Part shown: positions 7,064 through 11,282 of the stretch, piece by piece
Layout: every line of letters starts with the position of its first letter
How positions within the stretch are numbered: the stretch's first letter is position 1
Origin: Chloroflexota bacterium
GTDB lineage: Bacteria; Chloroflexota; Limnocylindria; Limnocylindrales; CSP1-4
Reading direction: 5' to 3'
Length of the DNA: 11,282 nt
Assembly (NCBI GenBank): GCA_017860675.1
Contig: JAGDMV010000046.1
Span: 1-11,282, forward strand
The notes under the pieces: model-generated
The model's input: the letters and a program-made list of their open reading frames with translations, nothing else
Databases searched by the model: none
Told to the model about the DNA's origin: nothing
Program-made: the position numbers and the translations under genes

Positions 7064-9381
7064 GCCTCGGCCCTGTCCTCGCCGCTGACCTCCGCCGTCA
7101 CGCGTCCGCGCGGCCGGGCGCGCTCGCCGTGCGCGACGCTCGAGGCGACCATGCCTACGCCGAGCTCGATCGGGCGGCCGATGTCGCCGCGACCGGGCTC
7201 ATCGACCGTGGCGTCATGCCGGGTGACCGGGTGGCCATGCTGGCCGAGCCGTCGGCCGAGGCGCTCGTGGCGCTGGTGGCGATCGCCCGGACCGGGGCAG
7301 TGGCCGTCCCGCTCGGGACCCGGCTCACGCGGCGCGAGGTCGGGGTCGCGCTGGCAGAGACATCGGCCGGGCTGGTCGTGGGCGACCCGGGCCTCGTGGC
7401 GACGGCCCGCGGGCACGGCATGCCCGCCCTGGCGCACGCTGACCTGGTCGCGAGGGAGCCCGGGGCCGCCGCGGCCGACGAGGCGACGGCGGTCTTACGC
7501 TCCCTCCCGCCGCTTCGGCCGTCGGAGCCGGCGGTCGCCATCCTCACCTCGGGCACGACCGGGCGCCCGAGGGCTGCTCTCCTGTCGCACGAGGCGCTGG
7601 CTGCCAGCGCGAGGGCCTGGGCTGCGGCGCTGCCGCAGGCCGACGGATGGCTCCTCTGCCTCGGGCTCGACCACGTGGCCGGGCTCGGGGTGGCGTGGCG
7701 CGCCTTCGGCGCCGGGGTGCCACTCTGGATCGAGGCCGGTTTCGACGCGCGGCGGGTGCTGGCGGCCCTCTCCGTGGCAGGCGCGCCGAGCCACGTGTCG
7801 CTCGTTCCGGCTCAGCTCGCCCGGCTGCTCGATGCGGCCGACGCCGGCGGCCCGCCCGCCGGCCTGCGCGCCCTCCTGCTCGGTGGTGCGCCCGTCCCGG
7901 TCGATCTCGTGTCGCGGGCCGTCGCCGCCGGCTGGCCGGTGATCCCGACCTATGGCCTCACCGAGGCGGGCTCCGGGGTGACCGCGCTCGAGACCGTGGA
8001 GGCCGCCCGTTTCCCGGCCTCGGCCGGCCGGGCGCTGCCCGGCGTCCGGGTCCGGCTCGGCACGGCCGGGGCGGCCGGAGTGGGGGAGATCGAGGTCCTC
8101 ACGCCGGCGGTCTTCGGTGGCTACCTCGGCCGCCCGGCCGAGACGGCCGCGGCCTTGACCGCCGACGGCTGGCTGCGAACGGGTGACCTCGGCCGGCTGG
8201 ACGCCGATGGCCGCCTGTACGTGGCCGATCGGCGCCAGGACCTGATCGTCTCGGGCGGCGAGAACGTCTACCCGGCCGAGGTGGAGGAGGTGCTGGCGGC
8301 ACACCCCGCCGTCGCCGACGCCGGGGTCGTCGCCCGCCCAGACGAAGCCTGGGGTGCCGTCCCCGTGGCCGGGCTCGTCATGCGGCCCGGCCCGGTCCAG
8401 CCGACCGACGATGCGCTCCGCGCCTGGTGCCGCGAGCGGCTCGCTCCGGCCAAGGTTCCGGCGGCGTTCGCCCGCCTCGACGGCCTGCCACGGACGGGCT
8501 CGGGCAAGCTCCGCCGCCGGGCGCTCCGCGACCGGCTGGTCCCGGCGCTCGTCCTGCTCCACGCGACCCTGTCAACGGGACGGCAGCTCGGCCCGCTGGC
8601 CAGGACGCTTGCCGCGGCCGGCGACTGCCGCGTCTTCGCCCCGGACCGCCGCGGCAGCGGCGAGCGACGCCTTGCCCGGCCCCGGCCGGTGACCATGGAC
8701 GAGCACCTGGCGGACCTCGTCGCGCTGCTGGACGCGGAGGGGATCGAGCGGCCGATCCTCATCGGCCACAGCTTCGGTGGCGCGCTTGCGATCGAGGCGG
8801 CGGCGCGCCTTCCCGATCGGGTGGCCGGGGTCGTCGCCTATGAGCCGCCGTACGGTCCCGTCGCCGAGCCCGCGGTCCAGGCGGCGTTCGCCCGCCTGGC
8901 ACGAGCCACGAGCGCGGCGTTCGCGGGCGGCGGGCCGGCAGCCGCCGCCGAGGTGTTCGTCGACGGCGTCGGCGGGACGGGTTCCTGGGCGGGTCTGCCC
9001 GAGCGGACGCGTGCGTTCCTCGCCCGCGAAGGAGGCGGCGCACTTGCGGACGCGGGGCTGACCGGCCTGGACCCGGACGGGCTCGCCGTGATCACGTGCC
9101 CGGTCGTGGTCCTGCTCGGCTCTGCCTCCGAGCCGTTCTACCGACCGATCGCGGCCGGTCTCGCGGCCCGGATCCCGGGCCTGCGTCGTGTCGACCTGGC
9201 CGGCCTGCGGCACACGGCTCCGATCGGCGAGCCCGTCGCGGTGGGGGCTGCGGTCCGCGAGGCGCTGGTGACGTGCGGCCTGCTGCCGCTGGCTGCTGCG
9301 CCCCGCACGGGGGCATACGGCGCCCGGGAGGAGGCCGCGCCCGGTGCGGGGGCGTACGGCGCCCGCGAGGAGCCGGCATGA
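7060..9381 (+). CDS. menE: O-succinylbenzoate-CoA ligase MenE fused to alpha/beta hydrolase
   Basis: Residues 1 to about 492 form an adenylate-forming ligase that activates o-succinylbenzoate with ATP and CoA. Motifs are LTSGTTGRPRAAL (TSGTTG at 163-168), PTYGLTEAGSG, DGWLRTGDLGRLDADG, VADRRQDLIVSGGENVYPAEVEE, and GSGKLRRRAL with catalytic Lys483. The loop lysine after TSGTTG is arginine (Arg171). Residues about 494-741 are an alpha/beta-hydrolase domain: LLHATLSTG, APDRRGSG, IGHSFGGALA (Ser571), VVAYEPP (Glu595), LLGSASEPF and LRHTAP (His718). The tail ends in two GAYGAREE copies. Normal MenE is about 450-500 residues, so the 773-residue length is real fusion. No stop or internal ATG/GTG separates the domains and no linker is visible. 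The hydrolase begins at its oxyanion strand, lacking the usual first strands. GTG overlaps the menC stop. The ligase call is firm; the hydrolase substrate is unknown, and DHNA-CoA is a plausible guess. Confidence 0.9.
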   Translation: MSLGPVLAADLRRHASARPGALAVRDARGDHAYAELDRAADVAATGLIDRGVMPGDRVAMLAEPSAEALVALVAIARTGAVAVPLGTRLTRREVGVALAETSAGLVVGDPGLVATARGHGMPALAHADLVAREPGAAAADEATAVLRSLPPLRPSEPAVAILTSGTTGRPRAALLSHEALAASARAWAAALPQADGWLLCLGLDHVAGLGVAWRAFGAGVPLWIEAGFDARRVLAALSVAGAPSHVSLVPAQLARLLDAADAGGPPAGLRALLLGGAPVPVDLVSRAVAAGWPVIPTYGLTEAGSGVTALETVEAARFPASAGRALPGVRVRLGTAGAAGVGEIEVLTPAVFGGYLGRPAETAAALTADGWLRTGDLGRLDADGRLYVADRRQDLIVSGGENVYPAEVEEVLAAHPAVADAGVVARPDEAWGAVPVAGLVMRPGPVQPTDDALRAWCRERLAPAKVPAAFARLDGLPRTGSGKLRRRALRDRLVPALVLLHATLSTGRQLGPLARTLAAAGDCRVFAPDRRGSGERRLARPRPVTMDEHLADLVALLDAEGIERPILIGHSFGGALAIEAAARLPDRVAGVVAYEPPYGPVAEPAVQAAFARLARATSAAFAGGGPAAAAEVFVDGVGGTGSWAGLPERTRAFLAREGGGALADAGLTGLDPDGLAVITCPVVVLLGSASEPFYRPIAAGLAARIPGLRRVDLAGLRHTAPIGEPVAVGAAVREALVTCGLLPLAAAPRTGAYGAREEAAPGAGAYGAREEPA
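8539..9282 (+). other. Alpha/beta-hydrolase domain in the MenE fusion
   Basis: This marks the fused domain (residues about 494-741 of the protein at 7060-9381). The serine elbow GHSFGG and the late histidine (RHTAP) are in the expected order. The site after the seventh strand, where Asp is usual, reads GSASEPF. A glutamate in YEPP (Glu595), right after the strand following the elbow, could be the alternative acid, a position known in some alpha/beta hydrolases. The oxyanion strand reads LLHATLST instead of the usual HG. The domain differs in motif detail from the MenH at 3263-4147, so recent duplication of menH is not obvious. Hydrolase fold is well supported; function is inference. Confidence 0.8.
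9308..9374 (+). repeat. Two 28-base direct repeats at the menE-menG junction
   Basis: Copies at 9308-9335 and 9347-9374 are offset by 39 bases (13 codons) and match at 25 of 28 positions, with mismatches at 9315, 9327 and 9334. In the menE frame they encode two GAYGAREE segments at the C-terminus. Each copy carries a GGAGG/GAGGAG purine run and a small GC hairpin core (GGGC...GCCC). Confidence 0.85.
9367..9372 (+). promoter_or_regulatory. Ribosome binding site for menG
   Basis: GAGGAG lies 5 bases before the ATG at 9378, within the second copy of the direct repeat. It supports this start for menG. Confidence 0.6.
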
Positions 9382-10247
9382 GCCGGCGGTCCGCAGCGCG
9401 GGGCGCGACACCCTCGGGGCGCTCGACCGAGCGGGGCAACGCCGCCGCGCCGGCGGAGGTCGGGGCGATGTTCGACCGCATCGCCGCCGTGTACGACCCG
9501 ATGAACGCCGTCATCTCCGGCTTCCAGGAGCCACGCTGGCGACGACGTGCGGTCGGGGCCACCCGGATCAGGCCGGGCATGGCGGCGATCGACGTGGCGA
9601 CCGGTACCGGCAAGGTGGCGGCCGCCCTGTGGCGCCGAGCCCAGCCCGGCGGCCGTGTCCTGGGCGTCGATCTGTCGCCGCGGATGATCGGACGGGCAGA
9701 GCGAACCTTCGCCGGTCGACCCGGGCTGAGCTTCGTGGTCGGCGATGCCCTCGCCCTGCCGGCCCCCGACGCCTCCTTCGACGCGGCCACGATCGCCTTC
9801 GGGATGCGGAACCTGCCTGATTACCGGGCCGGCTTCGCCGAGATGCAGCGCGTGGTGCGGCCCGGCGGCCGCGTGGTCTGCCTTGAGATTTCCCGGCCGC
9901 GGAGTCGCCTCGCCCGCCTCCTCGCGGCCTGGTTCGACCATGCGGTCCCGCTGATCGGCCGCCTGGCCGGCCAGGGCGAGGCCTACGCGTACCTGGTCCG
10001 CAGCGTCTGGTCCTACCCCGCGCCCGAGCGCATCGCCATGATCATGGCCGAGGCCGGTCTTGCCGACGTCCGCTGGGCCGGCATGTCGGGCGGGATGGTC
10101 ACCATCCATGTCGGGACCGTGCCGGGCGCTGGGGCAGCACCCCGGACCGGGCCGGAGCCGTCTGCTCGAACGGGCATCCGGCCGGCGGCCCGCGGAGACG
10201 CCGGTGTCCGCGACGTGGCGCCCGGCGGGTCACAGTCGGGGCCCTGA
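9378..10247 (+). CDS. menG: Demethylmenaquinone methyltransferase MenG/UbiE
   Basis: This SAM-dependent C-methyltransferase would convert demethylmenaquinone to menaquinone, the last step of the pathway. UbiE-family motifs occur in order: VGAMFDRIAAVYDPMNAVIS near residues 29-48, DVATGTGKVAAAL (GTG at 76-78), GVDLSPRMI, GDALALPAPDASFD, FGMRNLPDY (GMRN at 142-145), RVVRPGGRVVCLEIS, and YLVRSVWSYP, with a GMSGGMVTIHVG ending. The 289 residues exceed the usual 230-250. About 28 extra N-terminal residues and a C-terminal tail of about 40 residues after HVG are Gly/Ala/Pro/Arg-rich and probably disordered. The usual acidic residue of GTGD is Lys79 here, which is not known to be catalytic. ATG overlaps the menE stop as ATGA with GAGGAG ahead. 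UbiE enzymes can also methylate ubiquinone precursors, but the men operon points to menaquinone. Confidence 0.93.
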   Translation: MSRRSAARGATPSGRSTERGNAAAPAEVGAMFDRIAAVYDPMNAVISGFQEPRWRRRAVGATRIRPGMAAIDVATGTGKVAAALWRRAQPGGRVLGVDLSPRMIGRAERTFAGRPGLSFVVGDALALPAPDASFDAATIAFGMRNLPDYRAGFAEMQRVVRPGGRVVCLEISRPRSRLARLLAAWFDHAVPLIGRLAGQGEAYAYLVRSVWSYPAPERIAMIMAEAGLADVRWAGMSGGMVTIHVGTVPGAGAAPRTGPEPSARTGIRPAARGDAGVRDVAPGGSQSGP

Positions 10248-10253
10248 CCGGCC
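10224..10253 (+). terminator. Possible hairpin over the menG stop
   Basis: Arms 10224-10232 (GGCGGGTCA) and 10245-10253 (TGACCGGCC) can pair over 9 positions with one G-G mismatch around a 12-base loop. It includes the menG stop codon and lies just past the end of the opposing permease gene, so it could act for both convergent units. There is no T-run on either side, so an intrinsic terminator is doubtful. Confidence 0.25.
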
Positions 10254-10278
10254 GCTACCCCCTGACGCCCGCTACCCC
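10242..10278. repeat. Imperfect 17-18 base tandem duplication at convergent gene ends
   Basis: CCCTGAC at 10242-10248 recurs at 10260-10266, and CGCTACCCC at 10253-10261 recurs at 10270-10278. The units thus repeat with a one-base length difference. The duplication supplies a second in-frame TGA for menG (10263-10265), and its second copy contains the reverse-strand TAG that ends the permease gene. Confidence 0.6.
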
Positions 10279-11093
10279 TTCCGGCGGTACGTCCAGATCG
10301 CCAGCGGGGCGAAGACCGCGACGAGGCCGATGATCCAGGCCGCGGCGAGCGCGATCGTCGCGGCATCAGGCATGCCGATGATCAGGCCGCGCGCCGCGTT
10401 GACCACGACGGTGACCGGGTTGGCCTCGGCGATCGGCTGCAGCCACTCCGGCATGGTCGCGACCGGGACGAACGCCGAGCTGAGGAAGGTCAGCGGGAAG
10501 ACCGGCAGGAAGATTGCGCCCTGCGCGGCCTGGGCCGACTTCGCGCGCAGACCGACGTTGGCCGACAGCCAGCTGATCGCGTAGCCGAAGAAGACCACGA
10601 GCACGAGGGCGAGGCCGAACTCCCAGACGGTCCCGCTGAAGCGGAAGCCGATCAGGAAGCCGACGAGGGTCATGACCAGCACCGTGTAGGCATTCCGGAG
10701 GAGGTCGGCGGCGGTCTTGCCGATGAGCACCGCCGAAGGCGCCATCGGCAGCGAGCGGAAGCGGTCGACGATCCCCTTCTGCAGGTCCTCGGCCAGGCCG
10801 ACCGCCGTGCTGGTCCCGCCGAAGACCACGGTCTGGACGAAGATCCCCGGCATCAGGAAGGTGATGTAGTCGAAGCCCGGGGTGCGGATCGCGCCGCCGA
10901 AGACGACCGCGAACAGCAGCACGAACATGATCGGCGTGATGGTGTCGATCACCAGCAGCTGCGGGTTGCGGATGACCGCCAGCATCGTCCGCCAGGCGAT
11001 CGTGAGGGAGTCGCCCAGGATCCACGCCGGGGACCGGCGGGCGACGGGGACGAACGGGCCGAGCGGGGCCGGGGCCGTGACGGCGGCGCTCAT
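10272..11093 (-). CDS. ABC-2 type transporter permease, DrrB family
   Basis: This is a membrane subunit of an ABC exporter, 273 residues, typical for the DrrB (daunorubicin resistance) type. About six hydrophobic segments are visible, near residues 46-66, 77-98, 127-150, 157-178, 190-210 and 246-268. The cytoplasmic stretch EDLQKGIVDRFRSLPM (102-117) is the conserved ABC-2 loop thought to contact the ATPase, and FPLTFLSSAFVPVATMPEWL (199-218) with ANPVTVVVNAARGL is the DrrB C-terminal signature. Residues 1-27 are a cytoplasmic lead. The ATG at 11093 has AAGGAGG seven bases upstream and overlaps the stop of the ATPase gene as ATGA, so the two are one operon. Its substrate cannot be told from sequence: family members export antibiotics, lipids or other hydrophobic compounds. 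It runs convergent to the men operon, and nothing in the sequence ties it to menaquinone. Confidence 0.93.
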   Translation of the reverse strand: MSAAVTAPAPLGPFVPVARRSPAWILGDSLTIAWRTMLAVIRNPQLLVIDTITPIMFVLLFAVVFGGAIRTPGFDYITFLMPGIFVQTVVFGGTSTAVGLAEDLQKGIVDRFRSLPMAPSAVLIGKTAADLLRNAYTVLVMTLVGFLIGFRFSGTVWEFGLALVLVVFFGYAISWLSANVGLRAKSAQAAQGAIFLPVFPLTFLSSAFVPVATMPEWLQPIAEANPVTVVVNAARGLIIGMPDAATIALAAAWIIGLVAVFAPLAIWTYRRKG

Positions 11094-11282
11094 GCGGCGG
11101 CCTCCTTCTCCGGCCGGCCGAACCGGCCGCGCCGCGGGCGCGCGCTCGCGCCGGTCTTCTCGTCGGCGGCAGCGGGCTCCGCGGTCCGTCCGGTGAGGGC
11201 CAGGAAGACGTCGTCGAGGCTCGGCCGGTGGAGGGCCAGCTCGATGATCGCCGGACCGTCGGCGTCGACGACCCGGACGACC
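11090..11282 (-). CDS. ABC transporter ATPase, DrrA family (3' end only)
   Basis: Only the last 63 full codons before the stop are in the window. The reverse strand reads VVRVVDADG, then a segment ending LHRPSLDDVFLALTGR, which is the characteristic C-terminal end of DrrA-type ATPases that pair with DrrB permeases. A charged, Arg/Ala-rich tail of about 30 residues follows, ending EKEAAA. Walker motifs lie beyond the window edge, so nucleotide binding cannot be confirmed here. The TGA stop overlaps the permease ATG by the ATGA arrangement, which with the matching family supports one two-gene exporter operon. Confidence 0.88.
   Translation of the reverse strand, partial: VVRVVDADGPAIIELALHRPSLDDVFLALTGRTAEPAAADEKTGASARPRRGRFGRPEKEAAA
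11101..11107 (-). promoter_or_regulatory. Ribosome binding site for the ABC permease
   Basis: On the reverse strand AAGGAGG stands 7 bases before the permease ATG (11093), inside the tail of the ATPase gene. It is the strongest Shine-Dalgarno in the window and fixes the permease start. Confidence 0.8.

Noticed and set aside
8521..8600. Possibility that the hydrolase domain is a separate gene or joined by a frameshift
   Set aside because: The frame runs through without a stop, and there is no in-frame ATG or GTG or Shine-Dalgarno at the domain boundary, so a single fused protein is the simpler reading. A lost stop codon or a sequencing error cannot be excluded without relatives.
9344..9820. 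Alternative frame starting with GTG at 9344 after the first GGAGG copy
   Set aside because: It lies in a different frame from both menE and menG, is Arg/Gly-rich and has no recognisable motif; it is a shadow of menG.
1..11282. A hotdog-fold DHNA-CoA thioesterase (MenI) or futalosine-pathway (mqn) genes
   Set aside because: None of the frames shows a hotdog signature or mqn-type motif, and all coding space is accounted for by the genes listed.
1..11282. CRISPR arrays, tRNA or rRNA genes, insertion sequences, phage or attachment sites
   Set aside because: No regularly spaced repeats, RNA gene signatures, transposase motifs or terminal inverted repeats were seen; the window is nearly all coding.

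Overview
The window is a very GC-rich (well above 70% by eye) stretch of bacterial chromosome. It is almost entirely filled by one plus-strand operon for menaquinone (vitamin K2) synthesis by the classical o-succinylbenzoate route. Only a minus-strand ABC exporter at the right end is separate. The high GC, the frequent GTG starts and the low-complexity Ala/Pro/Gly/Arg tails suggest a high-GC Chloroflexota (Limnocylindria-like) or Actinomycetota lineage. MenB carries the bicarbonate-type glycine rather than the mycobacterial aspartate, which argues mildly against a typical mycobacterial-type actinobacterium. This placement is an inference and is weakly held.

Layout from left to right: menF (1-1326, 5' end outside the window), menD (1323-3266), menH (3263-4147), menB (4144-4971), menA (4974-5897), menC (5894-7063), menE fused to an alpha/beta-hydrolase domain (7060-9381), and menG/ubiE (9378-10247). 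Six of the seven junctions are 4-base GTGA or ATGA overlaps, and the seventh (menB-menA) is a 2-base gap. The genes are therefore almost certainly co-transcribed and translationally coupled. Convergent to them, after 24 bases, lie a DrrB-type ABC-2 permease (10272-11093, minus) and the 3' end of its DrrA-type ATPase (11090-11282, minus).

Together the genes cover chorismate to isochorismate (MenF), SEPHCHC (MenD), SHCHC (MenH), o-succinylbenzoate (MenC), OSB-CoA (MenE), DHNA-CoA (MenB), prenylation of DHNA (MenA) and ring methylation (MenG). The one step without a recognisable dedicated gene is hydrolysis of DHNA-CoA to DHNA. The most interesting feature is the extra alpha/beta-hydrolase domain fused to the C-terminus of MenE. 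It has a serine nucleophile and a histidine but an atypical acid position, which makes it a candidate for the missing thioesterase.

Smaller points are a near-perfect 28-base direct repeat that duplicates the Shine-Dalgarno segment in front of menG, and a small duplication plus an imperfect hairpin at the convergent operon ends. No gene-free stretch exceeds 300 bases. No RNA genes, insertion sequences, CRISPR arrays or attachment sites were seen.
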